Shown: positions 1 through 12,700 of the stretch, in pieces
Layout of the letters: each line of letters begins with the position of its first letter
How positions within the stretch are numbered: the first letter of the stretch is position 1
Origin: Pholis gunnellus
Lineage: Eukaryota; Chordata; Actinopteri; Perciformes; Pholidae
Direction: 5' to 3'
Length of the DNA stretch: 64,000 nucleotides
Assembly (NCBI GenBank): GCA_910591455.2
Contig: OU342817.1
Coordinates: 454,526 to 518,525, forward strand
Made by a program: the position numbers and the translations under genes
The notes under the pieces: generated by a model
Told to the model about the DNA's origin: nothing
What the model saw: only the letters and a program-made list of their open reading frames with translations
Database searches by the model: none

Positions 1-1112
1 CTGAACCTAACTCAGTAGTTTGGTTGTCTGAACCTAACTAAGTTGTTTTGTCTAAACCTAACTAAGTAGTTTTGTTGTCTGAACCTAACTCAGTAGTTTG
101 GTTGTCTGAACCTAACTAAGTTGTTTTGTCTAAACCTAACTAAGTAGTTTTGTTGCCTAAACATAACTCAGTAGTTTAGTTGTCTAAACCTAACTAAGTA
201 GTTGTGTTGCCTGAACCTAACTCAGTAGTGTTGTTGTCTGAATCTAACTAAGTAGTTTAGTTGTCTGAACCTAACTCAGTAGTTTTGTTGTCTGAATCTA
301 ACTAAGTAGTTTAGTTGTCTGAACCTAACTAAGTAGTTTCGTTGTCTGAACCCAACTCAGTAGTTTGGTTGTCTGAACCTAACTAAGTTGATTTGTCTAA
401 ACCTAACTCAGTAGTTTAGTCTGAACCTAACTAAGTTGATTTGTCTAAAACTAACTCAGTAGTTTTGTTGTCTGAACCTAACTCAGTAGTTTGGTTGTCG
501 GAACCTAACTAAGTCGTTTTGTCTAAACCTAACTAAGTAGTTTTGTTGCCTGAACATAACTCAGTAGTTTAGTTGTCTAAACCTAACTAAGTAGTTGTGT
601 TGCCTGAACATAACTCAGTAGTGTTGTTGTCTGAATCTAACTAAGTAGTTTAGTTGTCTGAACCTAACTCAGTAGTTTTGTTGTCTGAATCTAACTAAGT
701 AGTTTAGTTGTCTGAACCTAACTAAGTAGTTTCGTTGTCTGAACCCAACTCAGTAGTTTGGTTGTCTGAACCTAACTAAGTTGATTTGTCTAAACCTAAC
801 TCAGTAGTTTAGTTGTCTGAACCTAACTAAGTTGATTTGTCTAAACCTAACTCAGTAGTGTTGTTGTCTGAACCTAACTCAGTAGTTTAGTTGTCTGAAC
901 CTAACTAAGTTGATTTGTCTAAACCTAACTCAGTAGTTTAGTTGTCTGAACCTAACTAAGTTGATTTGTCTAAACCTAACTCAGTAGTTTTGTTGTCTGA
1001 ACCTAACTCACTAGTTTAGTTGTCTGAACCCAACTAAGTCGTTTAGCTGTCTGAACCTAAGTTGTTTTGTCCAAACCTAACTAAGTAGTTCAGTTGTCTA
1101 ACCTACTCTGTT
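1..1112. repeat. Minisatellite, unit about 25-28 bp
   Basis: Degenerate tandem array running from the window edge to just before the first erfe-like exon. Units are built from ctgaacctaactcagtagtt plus a short T/G-rich tail. Variants alternate ctcagtag with ctaagtag and tctgaacc with tctaaacc, and some units are shortened. Longer blocks of about 420 bp recur (compare 60-480 with 480-900), so there is a higher-order period. No coding potential is seen. Confidence 0.95.
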
Positions 1113-1130
1113 GTGGCTGGTGTCCTCCAG

Positions 1131-2696
1131 GAGCCGCTGTCCTCAGATCTGTCTAGAGTGTCTCCTCTCAGCTCCTGGCTCATCTTCAGAAGAAACTCCA
1201 ACAAAGGGGACAACCGGAGAACCAAAGGGACCAGGAGAACCTCCAAGGTCTGAGAACAAGCAGATAAGATGTGATAAAACACACAGCAGGTCACATGATG
1301 TCCACTGGATTCATATCAGAGGATGAGGACAGAATGTCCTCTGGTCCGACCCCCCAGTCCTGTTGAGTTCAGGTTTAATTCTACACGGCTATAGAAGAGG
1401 GCGGGGCTAAGGTGTAGGGGCGGGCCTAGGAGGCATGTAAATGCTCTCAAGTCTGAGAACTCTGGAGCAGATTGGACGAAGCACGAAGTACAATGTTGAA
1501 AAGACGTTTGATGTTTGATAACTTTTTATCACAAAGGGTCTTTAGTTTGTGACGCCGATCTGATTAAGTCTGTAGTCTGTAGGAGCTCGATTAAGAACAG
1601 CGTCTGTAAAAAGCTAAAAAAATGGGCTGAAATTACACCTTATATTCAAAATGGCTGACTTACTGTTGGGTTTTGGAAAAACCTCCAAAAGGATTTTTTG
1701 TGCATCTCCATATTTGACACCTGCCTGTTAAATATCATACACGTAGGTGAAACTTCATCGAGGGGCTCAATTTTAACAACTAGTACGTCATCGAGTAATT
1801 CAACGGATTCTGAAATTTGAGTCAGTTTGAGTTTGTTATTATGAATTCAGATGACATTATTTATCTCCATATGTGATTTCATCCGGATATGATTCCACTG
1901 AAAGACACTCAATTATCATATTGATTAATCGATCAGCGTTAATAATACCAGACCATATTCCATGTCTCTAACAGTCCACGTGTCTCTGCAGCATGGTCCT
2001 TCAGGACCTCCGGGACCACCAGGACCCCGGGGGCCTCCGGGCCCCCCGGCCCCCCTCCTGCCCCAGCAGCAGGAGCTCCTCCAGGAGCTGCAGCTCAAAC
2101 TGAGAGGTGAGAGCTTCACACTCGACATACCCTAAAGCATCCCCTGCTTTATGGTCTGTGTGACTCTAAATGGACCATCATTTACTAAATGAACATCATG
2201 CTGTATTGAAGAAGACTTGAAACTAGAGATTGAGACCATAAACTCATGTTTACAATGTTTACTGAGGTAATAAATCAAGAGAGAAGTAGAGTCATTTTCT
2301 CATAGACTTCTATACAACCAGAGGAGTCGCCCCCTGGTGGACATTAGAGAGAATGCAGCTTTAACACGTGAAGCTTTGAAGAACTTTAAAGAACTAGAAA
2401 TTGTCTCCTGGTTGAATATTTTGCCATAACTAGGATCCAATTCACGTCCTATTGGTTTTTACACAAACTGAAATATCTCAAAGCACCAGACCTCTGTCTT
2501 GTGACGGAGCCATGCTAGCAGTTTATCCCCGCTTCTAGTCTTTTTGCTAAGCTAGGCTAACAAGGCTAACACGTCCTGGACCTGTGTCTTTAAGGAGAAG
2601 AATAACATTCATGTTAATGTTCAGTATGTTTAGTTACTACAGACACACCGTTCACTCTCACTCAGTGTTTTCTGTATGTAGGTTATATAAACACAG

Positions 2697-2748
<52 letters not shown>

Positions 2749-2873
2749 AGGCAGCCTGTCTGAGTCCTTAATAGGGGTAATTTTGTGGATGGGATTTGGC
2801 TCAGCAGCAGGATTCCTGACATTCCTGCTGACTGATGATGTGTCTCTGTTACTTTTAGTGTGTGTGTACGTGT

Positions 2874-2920
<47 letters not shown>

Positions 2921-4015
2921 GGGGGGGGTTCATATTCACAGTTTGAATGTGTTTACTTTTTACTTTTATTTCATGATGTTGAAGAGAGGAAAAGACAAAC
3001 TGATAAATAAGGTAATTCAAATGTGACGTAATGATGAGGACGAGTTGGTGAAAACGATCCATCATCGTCATCATCAGAGAAGCTTTGGACACATTTGAGC
3101 CAATAAGGTTGAAGGTGATTTAACGGGATATATTGATGAGCTCTAAAACGACTCTCTGATCACACGAGACCAACTGGAGAGACGAGGATGAGGACGGAAA
3201 ACGTACTCCTTTTACAACGGTTCTTATGATATCAAACGAAAAGTTACTCTTTTTATTCCTCCTAAAGTCAAGAAACACGTGGCAATTTCTGCTCGTTACA
3301 TGAATACCGCTTTTCAAAAAAGACTTCAGTCTTCACAGGAAACTACTCAGTAGTTAGGTTTAGACAACTAAAACTAATTAGTTAGGTTTAGACAACAAAA
3401 ACTAATTAGTTAGGTTTAGACAACAAAAACTAATTAGTTAGGTTTAGACAACAAAAACTAATTAGTTAGGTTTAATCAACAAAAACTAATTAGTTAGGTT
3501 TAATCAACAAAAACTACTTAGTTAGGTTTAGACAACAAAAACTAATTAGTTAGGTTTAGACAACTAAACTACTTAGTTAGGTTTAGAGTAGCATCTGAGC
3601 TAACCTCTTCAGGAGCCGCCATTGCTGTTCAGAATCAACAGTCTCCTCTGCGTGTCGTCGCACATATTCCTAAGCCCCGCCCCCTGCTGCCAGCTCCTCA
3701 CAGGACTCTGATTACTTTTCCTCTTCTTCTCCTTTTTCCTATTTCTCCTCCATCATCTTCCTCTTCTTCTCCTCCTCCTCCTCATATTCTTATTTCCCCC
3801 CTTCATCTCCTTCTCCTCTTCCTCCTCTTCTTGTTCTTCTCTTCCTCCTCCTCCTCCTCCTCTTCATCTCCTTCTCCTCCCAGACATGACAGGAGGAGTG
3901 TGTTTTCAGTGTGATGGTCCTCCTCGTGTCTCCACCTCCTTCCTCAGTCGCCTCCTGCAGCCCGTCATCGTCCCCCGTCGCAGCCTCCTGGAGCTGCACC
4001 CATTCAGCCAGGTGA

Positions 4016-4075
<60 letters not shown>

Positions 4076-5452
4076 ACCCTCATTGTTTGACATTTGACCA
4101 CTGCAGCCCTCAGACTCAGAGCGGAGCCTCCAGAGGGGGCGGAGCTTCAACAGCAGCAGCGGTCGGTTCACGGCCTCCGTCTCCGGGTTCTACCAGCTGA
4201 CCGCCAGCCTGCTGATAGGTGAGAGAGCGGCTGGTCACGTGACTCGGACCGACCAATGACAGCTGACAAACACACAGGACACCTGATGGACCAGGTTCTT
4301 AACCTCTCATCTCTTTGTGTGTCAGAGACCGGAGACAGAGTCCAGGTGAGACTCAGAGACAGTGTGAGAGCAGCCATCTGCATCGAGTCCCTCTGCCAGA
4401 GCAACCTGTGAGTATCTATACCACATGGTCCTCTTCTTCATCATCATCATCATCATCATCAGGCCACTCCACTGACTTTAGAACTGAGAAATTAATGAAA
4501 ATATAAATGTTCATGCACCTTGTAGATCGAATACGACTGAAGACTCACACAATCCTCTGAAGGAAGGACTCTTTAGCAGCACTAGCTTCTTAACAAGTCA
4601 GCTATCACGTATGCGACAGGCTAAAGCTAGCGACTTAGCGTGCTAGGAATCAATGAAGCGGGCTAGCGCGAGCTATCAGAAGCGTACCACTAGCGTATCA
4701 TGAGTGTATCACTAGCGTATCACTAGCTCATCACTAGCACATCACGAGCGTATCACTAGCGTATCACTAGCGTATCACTAGCGCATCACTAGCGCATCAT
4801 GAGCGCATCACTAGCGCATCACTAGCGCATCACTAGCGCATCACGAGCGCATCACTAGCGCATCACGAGCGCATCACGAGCGCATCACTAGCGCATCACG
4901 AGCGCATCACGAGCGCATCACTAGCGCATCACTAGCGTATCACTAGCGCATCACTAGCGCATCACGAGCGCATCACTAGCGCATCACGAGCGCATCACTA
5001 GCGCATCACGAGCGCATCACGAGCGCATCACTAGCGCATCACGAGCGCATCACGAGCGCATCACTAGCGCATCACGAGCGCATCACGAGCGCATCACTAG
5101 CGCATCACTAGCGCATCACGAGCGCATCACAAACGTATCACTTTGGTATTAGTGTATTACTAGTGCATTATGAGTGTTTTAGGAGTGTGTCATTAGTGTA
5201 TTACTAGTGTATTACTGCAGTGTTCTGTCTCTGTGTTCCTCAGCTCTGTAGAGTCGGTGATGGGCGTGGCGGCTGCTGGAGGAACATTCAGCATCTTACT
5301 GACGGGAACTCTTTATCTACAGGTACGACGCCACAACACGAGGCTCCGCCCTCAAACACACTACCAGTCAATACAAGTCACCGTCGTCTTGTTCGTGTCT
5401 GTGTCTGTGTGTGTGTGTGTGTGTGTGTCTGTGTGTGTGTCTGTGTGTGTGG

Positions 5453-5499
<47 letters not shown>

Positions 5500-5510
5500 T
5501 GTGTGTCTGT

Positions 5511-5554
<44 letters not shown>

Positions 5555-5653
5555 GCTGCTGAGTACGTGTCGGTGTTCGTGGATAACTCCAGCGGTTCGG
5601 CCGTCAGCGTCCTGCAGGACTCTCTGTTCTCTGGGATTCTGCTGGGAGTCTGA
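1131..5653 (+). CDS. erfe: Erythroferrone/adipolin-type C1q hormone, 3' part (5' exons outside window)
   Basis: Seven coding exons join in phase: 1131-1247, 1992-2106, 3884-4011, 4107-4218, 4326-4407, 5244-5322 and 5555-5653 (TGA at 5651). They encode 243 residues. The order is a basic stretch containing SSWLIFRRN, a short collagen run (GPPGPPGPRGPPGPP), LLQELQLKLR, then a C1q-like globular domain with SGRFTASVSGFYQLTASL, ICIESLCQ, YVSVFVDNSSGSAV and the C-terminal LLGV. This layout is that of the FAM132 pair, erythroferrone (FAM132B/CTRP15) and adipolin (C1QTNF12). The W-L-I-F-R-R block and longer collagen run favour erythroferrone, but adipolin is not excluded. Family knowledge: erythroferrone is a secreted erythroid hormone that lowers hepcidin by binding BMP ligands. 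The signal peptide exon lies upstream of the window. The last exon's acceptor directly follows a (GT)n array. Confidence 0.8.
2699..2747. repeat. (GT)n microsatellite
   Basis: Uninterrupted GT dinucleotides in the second erfe-like intron visible here. Confidence 0.95.
2856..2928. repeat. (GT)n followed by a 25-base G run
   Basis: An imperfect GT tract passes directly into 25 consecutive G residues (2904-2928). Such a run can fold as a G-quadruplex and is prone to sequencing and assembly length errors. Confidence 0.9.
3345..3592. repeat. Minisatellite, inverted copy of the 1-1112 array
   Basis: About nine units containing ttagttaggtttagacaac, separated by aaaactaa. The reverse complement (gttgtctaaacctaactaa) is the core of the array at 1-1112, so the two arrays are inverted relative to each other around the collagen exon. 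Confidence 0.9.
3717..3882. repeat. Polypyrimidine (CTT/CTC) tract ending at a splice acceptor
   Basis: About 165 bp of nearly pure C/T that ends in ctcccag, the acceptor of the third exon visible here (3884). It is far longer than a normal polypyrimidine tract. Confidence 0.85.
4016..4072. repeat. (CA)n microsatellite next to a splice donor
   Basis: Starts a few bases after the donor gtgagac at 4012 and fills most of a 95-bp erfe-like intron. Confidence 0.95.
4436..4461. repeat. (TCA)n microsatellite
   Basis: Short run of tca triplets in the intron after the exon ending at 4407. A similar imperfect run lies in the 3' UTR at 5662-5698. Confidence 0.85.
4683..5142. repeat. 11-bp minisatellite
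   Basis: About 40 copies of an 11-bp unit, catcactagcg or catcacgagcg, with degenerate outliers (gtatcac, gagtgt) at both ends and trailing to about 5215. It occupies most of an erfe-like intron. Variants t/c at one position alternate in short runs. Confidence 0.95.
5403..5554. repeat. (GT)n microsatellite running into the last erfe-like splice acceptor
   Basis: Imperfect GT tract with scattered gtct interruptions. It ends as gtgtgtag directly at the exon starting at 5555, so no ordinary pyrimidine tract precedes the acceptor. Confidence 0.9.
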
Positions 5654-6387
<734 letters not shown>

Positions 6388-6711
6388 GCTAAGCTAGTCC
6401 TGATCCTTTCTGTGTGTCGAATCAGAGACTGAAAAACAAAAGAAGTTTCCTGAAATGTGGGACTGTTCCTTTAAACATTCAAATCAACAACAGAAGTAAA
6501 AACGAGACAAATGATTAAACAAAAGTTACATTTAATGTTCTTGGATATATTTCTGTAAATAATGTGAAGTATTGGACAGTTTACAGTTTAAAGACTGAAG
6601 ATTTCAGTCTGAATACATCAAAGCTTTTGTGTTTTCGTGTATCAGAAGTCACAGATTTAGGATTACTGAAACATTTAGGATTGGACGAGAGCAACGTCAG
6701 AGAGGAGACGA

Positions 6712-9700
6712 TCAGTCGGTCCGCGGTCGGTAGCGGAAGCGTACGTCCTTGGCCGGCGGCAGGATCCCCAGACCGGCTCTGCTGGAGTCCAGCGTGGCTC
6801 CGGGCTGACCCTCCTCCAGCTGCAGGTCCACGTACAGAAGCAGGACGCACAGGAACTGTTTGATCTCGTTGACGGCAAAGTGTCGGCCGGGACACCTGGA
6901 GGAGCCGGAGCCGAACGGCATCAGGTAATACCGGAGCCTCTGACCGGCTTTGTAGAAGTCCGTCTTCTCTCCGCCGTCCTGCAGGAAGCGGTCGACACGG
7001 AACGACTGACGGAAACACGAGAGACGGTTTGTTAAACATTTTATTATGAATATTATGCGTCAGATAGTTAGTTACTTATTCAGATATTCAAGGTTTACCA
7101 GATGTGGGACACATGAATGGATTATAGATAAAACCCCTCAAACTGTGCAGGAATTATTATCAGAAATACATAATATTCATAACTATGTTTTCATTAGTGA
7201 AACTAAGAATCGTTAGTCCTTAGTCCTTTTCGTTGTTACGGTGGTTCAGCTGGTTCAGGCTGCAGCTTCACCACTAGAGGGCACGAAACGCTCACGTTCA
7301 GGGAGGTTGGACAGTAGATTATGATAAATATATTGGTTATTTATGGATTATCAGCACAGGTTTGTGGCTTTTGAAGATCTTAAAATCTCGACTTCTCACC
7401 TCAAAATGAAAAATGATCCCGTTATAAAATGAAATCAAATTTAAACCTTGAAACGGTCTTTGAACTATGTAGATACCTGATGAAACACACATATAAAGGT
7501 CAGACTCAGGTGAAAGTCTTCGTACCTGAGGGTCCTCGTAGATCTCGGGGTCCATGTGCATGGTCTGAGGATAGAGGGCGATGAAGTCTCCTCTCCTGAC
7601 GGACACAGAGCGCTCGGCGTCCAACCGCAGACTGAAGTCCTCCTGAGCGACGCGGACGTTCATGGCGGCCGAGGACAGACGGAGGCTCTCGTTGACGGCG
7701 CTCTCTGTGGACGAAGGTCAGGTGTTCATGAACAAAACCTCGCTGCATCGTATCTGAACAGAGATGAAGTTAAATCAAACGGACAAACCCAGACACACAA
7801 GCTTCTCCAGTTGCTCTCTGCCGAGCCTCACGTCCCGGTCCCGGCTGAACTGGACTCCGCTCAGACTCAGGACGGACTGGATCTCCTGGCGGACCACCTG
7901 CAGGGCCTCTGGGTGACTCACCAGGTAGTACATGGCCCAGAAGGTGGCGGGGATGGTGTTCCCCACGGACGCCCAGAGGATGGCCAGGTGATGAGCTGGG
8001 GGGCATATTAATATTTCAGTATGGAAGTTAAAGAGAGACATCACAGGACGTGGGTACGGTTACTTGTGGTTGACTCAGGACTCTTTGTCTACCTCCTTTG
8101 TCGACGTCCTTCAAAGTCTCGTACTGCTCAAACAGCTCCGATCGCGTCCTGATGAACAGCGAGGTGTCGGACCAGGACGACGTCTTGTGCGGCAGGAAGT
8201 AGTCGATGAGCTTCTCTCGGGTGGCCTTGGTCCGTCCCAGCAGCCAGATGGGGATCTGAGCGATGAGCAGCGGGAACATGTTGTCGAACTGGACAAAGTC
8301 CCGCCTCAGCCGGTCCATGTCGCCGTGACGGCTGGCGAGCGCCGGCCTGCCGTACACGGTGAGGAAGGTGGCCTCGAACATCACCGAGTGGCAGAACTCG
8401 TACATGCCGACGCTCTTCCAGCCGCCGCCCGCCTCCTCCAGGTGGTCCTGACGGAACACCAGCATGAGGTTACCCATCATGCTCTCTGTCAGCGTCGAGA
8501 GGCCGTCTCCCTGGAGGAGTTGGAAGGAGCGATGGATCTGCTCCGGCAGGCCGGGGAAATCCCCACTGCGGACGGGCCGGTAGCCGAAGGTGACGGGCGC
8601 CACCTTGTCGGAGAACTCGTGGAAGTCCAGCTGTCGGCCGTGTCGGATGACGTTGGGATACAGCAGCGGGTCCATGACGAAGGTCATGTATTTACCTGCA
8701 GGTGAAGGACAGACATGAACCTCGTCAAGACAATCGATCGGCTCCATCTGTGGTTGTATTTGAGGTTCGCAGGTTAAATACCAACCTGCTATCTGAACTG
8801 TGAAAACGTCCCCAAACCTCTCCTTGTGTTCTTCCAGAAACTTGTGGGCGTCTCGTCCGAACTCCAGAGCTTTACCGAGGAACGGAATCCAGCCTCTGAT
8901 GAGTGGAGGTTCACCATCTCGTCTGTAGCGGAAACAAGACAAACCGTTTATCCAGAGGGGCACATACCCGTCTGTCTGTATATTTACCTACCTTCCTGTC
9001 TACCTGCCTGTCTCTTGACCTGTCTGTCTGTTAGGGAGCGTCTCTTTGGTCAGATACTTCCTCTCTGGATTTAGGATCTCGTGCTGCTTCATAAAGTCTC
9101 TGCAGAAGCTTTTAGTCTGTTTGTTGGGGGGCGGAGTTCTAAAAGTAGTTAGTAGTTAACGTGACCTGACCAGAGAGTTCCTCAGACAGCAAACACTCCA
9201 CCTGAGTAACTAAGTAAACATTCCGGGTACATTTAGTTTCCATGGTGGATATGAGCGATCAGATATCAGGTCAGATGTTTGAAGAACTCTTTGTTCAGAC
9301 CAGCTGAGCTTTCATCATAGAACAGAAGGTGGCCTGTATCCAGGTGAGCCACAGGTAGAGATGAAGATGATGTCGTGTGTTTGAACTACAGACCCTGATA
9401 AGAGCCGTGAGCTTTGCTCCGACCATAAATAATAAAGGAACTTCTCTAGTTCTGGTAATAAGTAACTACTCCTGTTGTATTTATGTAGAGAACAGAGTAC
9501 CTGAGCAGGTAGTGAACAGAGTACCTGAACAGGTAGTGAACAGGTAGAGAACAGAGTACCTGAACAGGTAGAGAACAGAGTACCTGAGCAGGTAGAGAAC
9601 AGAGTACCTGAACAGGTAGTGAACAGAGTACCTGAACAGGTAGTGAATAGAGTACCTGAGCAGGTAGAGAACAGAGTACCTGAACAGGTAGTGAACAGAG

Positions 9701-12700
9701 TACCTGAGCAGGTAGAGAACAGAGTACCTGAACAGGTAGAGAACAGAGTACCTGAACAGGTAGTGAACAGAGTACCTGAGCAGGTAGAGAACAGAGTACC
9801 TGAGCAGGTAGAGAACAGAGTACCTGAACAGGTAGTGAACAGAGTACCTGAACAGGTAGAGAACAGAGTACCTGAACAGGTAGTGAACAGAGTACCTGAA
9901 CAGGTAGAGAACAGAGTACCTGAACAGGTAGTGAACAGAGTACCTGAACAGGTAGAGAACAGAGTACCTGAACAGGTAGTGAACAGAGTACCTGAACAGG
10001 TAGAGAACAGAGTACCTGAACAGGTAGTGAATAGAGTACCTGAACAGGTAGAGAACAGAGTACCTGAACAGGTAGAGAACAGAGTACCTGAACAGGTAGA
10101 GAACAGAGTACCTGAACAGGTAGTGAATAGAGTACCTGAACAGGTAGAGAACAGAGTACCTGAGCAGGTAGAGAACAGAGTACCTGAACAGGTAGAGAAC
10201 AGAGTACCTGTACAGGTAGTGAACAGAGTACCTGAACAGGTAGAGAACAGAGTACCTGAGCAGGTAGAGAACAGAGTACCTGAACAGGTAGTGAACAGAG
10301 TACCTGAGCAGGTAGAGAACAGAGTACCTGAACAGGTAGAGAACAGAGTACCTGAACAGGTAGAGAACAGAGTACCTGTACAGGTAGTGAACAGAGTACC
10401 TGAACAGGTAGAGAACAGAGTACCTGAACAGGTAGAGAACAGAGTACCTGTACAGGTAGAGAACAGAGTACCTGAACAGGTAGAGAATAGAGTACCTGAA
10501 CAGGTAGAGAATAGAGTACAAATAGATACAAGATGGCTGCCTCGGTGTGTTGGTGCGCTTTGTTTCGTGTTGTTTTTGTGGTAAACTCAGTTTTCTGCTG
10601 TGATGTTTATGAGCTCTTTCACCAGAGATGAGCTCATCAACATCTGGGAACAACTCCAGCTGACTTACTTCCAACTTTTTTTGAAACTTCCATTGAATTG
10701 GTGGACATTCTAGTGAACGGTGAGCTCATCTTTACTCATGCAGTGAAGCGCTGCAGGAGAGGAAAACGAGCCGGTGCACGTCTCTGCAAACGTGGATTCA
10801 TCATAAACTGTAAACTGTCCGACTCCCCCGAGAGTTCACTTCATTCACACTGCTCGTGTTTACACTTTAGACGAGTTACACCACAATCAGCAGGTCCCAT
10901 CACACCTCTGACCTCTGACCTCTGACCTCTGACCGGCCGGCCGAAAGTAGAGCAGTGGACCAGTGAAGCAAGGGAGGGGAGTATAAAGTACCACGTTTAC
11001 AGTGAGAGGGAGTATAAAGTACCACGTTTACAGTGAGAGGGAGTATAAAGTACTATGTTTACAGTGAGAGGGAGTATAAAGTACTATGTTTACAGTGAGA
11101 GGGAGTATAAAGTACCACGTTTACAGTGAGAGGGAGTATAAAGTACTATGTTTACAGTGAGAGGGAGTATAAAGTACCACGTTTACAGTGAGAGGGAGTA
11201 TAAAGTACTATGTTTACAGTGAGAGGGAGTATAAAGTACCATGTTTACAGTGAGAGGGAGTATAAAGTACTATGGTTACAGTGAGAGGGAGTATAAAGTA
11301 CCATGTTTACAGTGAGAGGGAGTATAAAGTACTATGTTTACAGTGAGAGGGAGTATAAAGTACTATGTTTACAGTGAGAGGGAGTATAAAGTACTATGTT
11401 TACAGTGAGAGGGAGTATAAAGTACCACGTTTACAGTGAGAGGGAGTATAAAGTACTATGTTTACAGTGAGATGGAGTATAAAGTACTATGTTTACAGTG
11501 AGATGGAGTATAAAGTACCATGTTTACAGTGAGAGGGAGTATAAAGTACTATGTTTACAGTGAGATGGAGTATAAAGTACTATGTTTACAGTGAGAGGGA
11601 GTATAAAGTACTATGTTTACAGTGAGAGGGAGTATAAAGTACCACGTTTACAGTGAGAGGGAGTATAAAGTAGCAGTATAAAGTACTATGTTTACAGTGA
11701 GATGGAGTATAAAGTACTATGTTTACAGTGAGACGGAGTATAAAGTACTATGTTTACAGTGAGATGGAGTATAAAGTACTATGTTTACAGTGAGAGGGAG
11801 TATAAAGTACTATGTTTACAGTGAGAGGGAGTATAAAGTACCACGTTTACAGTGAGAGGGAGTATAAAGTAGCAGTATAAAGTACTATGTTTACAGTGAG
11901 ATGGAGTATAAAGTACCATGTTTACAGTGAGAGGGAGTATAAAGTACTATGTTTACAGTGAGATGGAGTATAAAGTACTATGTTTACAGTGAGAGGGAGT
12001 ATAAAGTACTATGTTTACAGTGAGAGGGAGTATAAAGTAGCAGTATAAAGTACTATGTTTACAGTGAGATGGAGTATAAAGTACTATGTTTACAGTGAGA
12101 GGGAGTATAAAGTACTATGTTTACAGTGAGATGGAGTATAAAGTACTATGTTTACAGTGAGAGGGAGTATAAAGTACTATGTTTACAGTGAGAGGGAGTA
12201 TAAAGTACCACGTTTACAGTGAGATGGAGTATAAAGTAGCAGTATAAAGTACTATGTTTACAGTGAGATGGAGTATAAAGTACTATGTTTACAGTGAGAG
12301 GGAGTATAAAGTACTATGTTTACAGTGAGATGGAGTATAAAGTAGCAGTATAAAGTACCATGTTTACAGTGAGAGGGAGTATAAAGTACTATGTTTACAG
12401 TGAGAGGGAGTATAAAGTACTATGTTTACAGTGAGAGGGAGTATAAAGTACCACGTTTACAGTGAGAGGGAGTATAAAGTACTATGTTTACAGTGAGATG
12501 GAGTATAAAGTACTATGTTTACAGTGAGATGGAGTATAAAGTACCATGTTTACAGTGAGAGGGAGTATAAAGTACTATGTTTACAGTGAGACGGAGTATA
12601 AAGTACTATGTTTACAGTGAGATGGAGTATAAAGTACTATGTTTACAGTGAGAGGGAGTATAAAGTACTATGTTTACAGTGAGAGGGAGTATAAAGTACC

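Noticed and set aside
9446..10674. ORFs of 321-397 codons on both strands
   Set aside because: They are read-through of a 24-bp tandem repeat (a multiple of three) inside cyp7b1 intron 1, with no domain or splice support.
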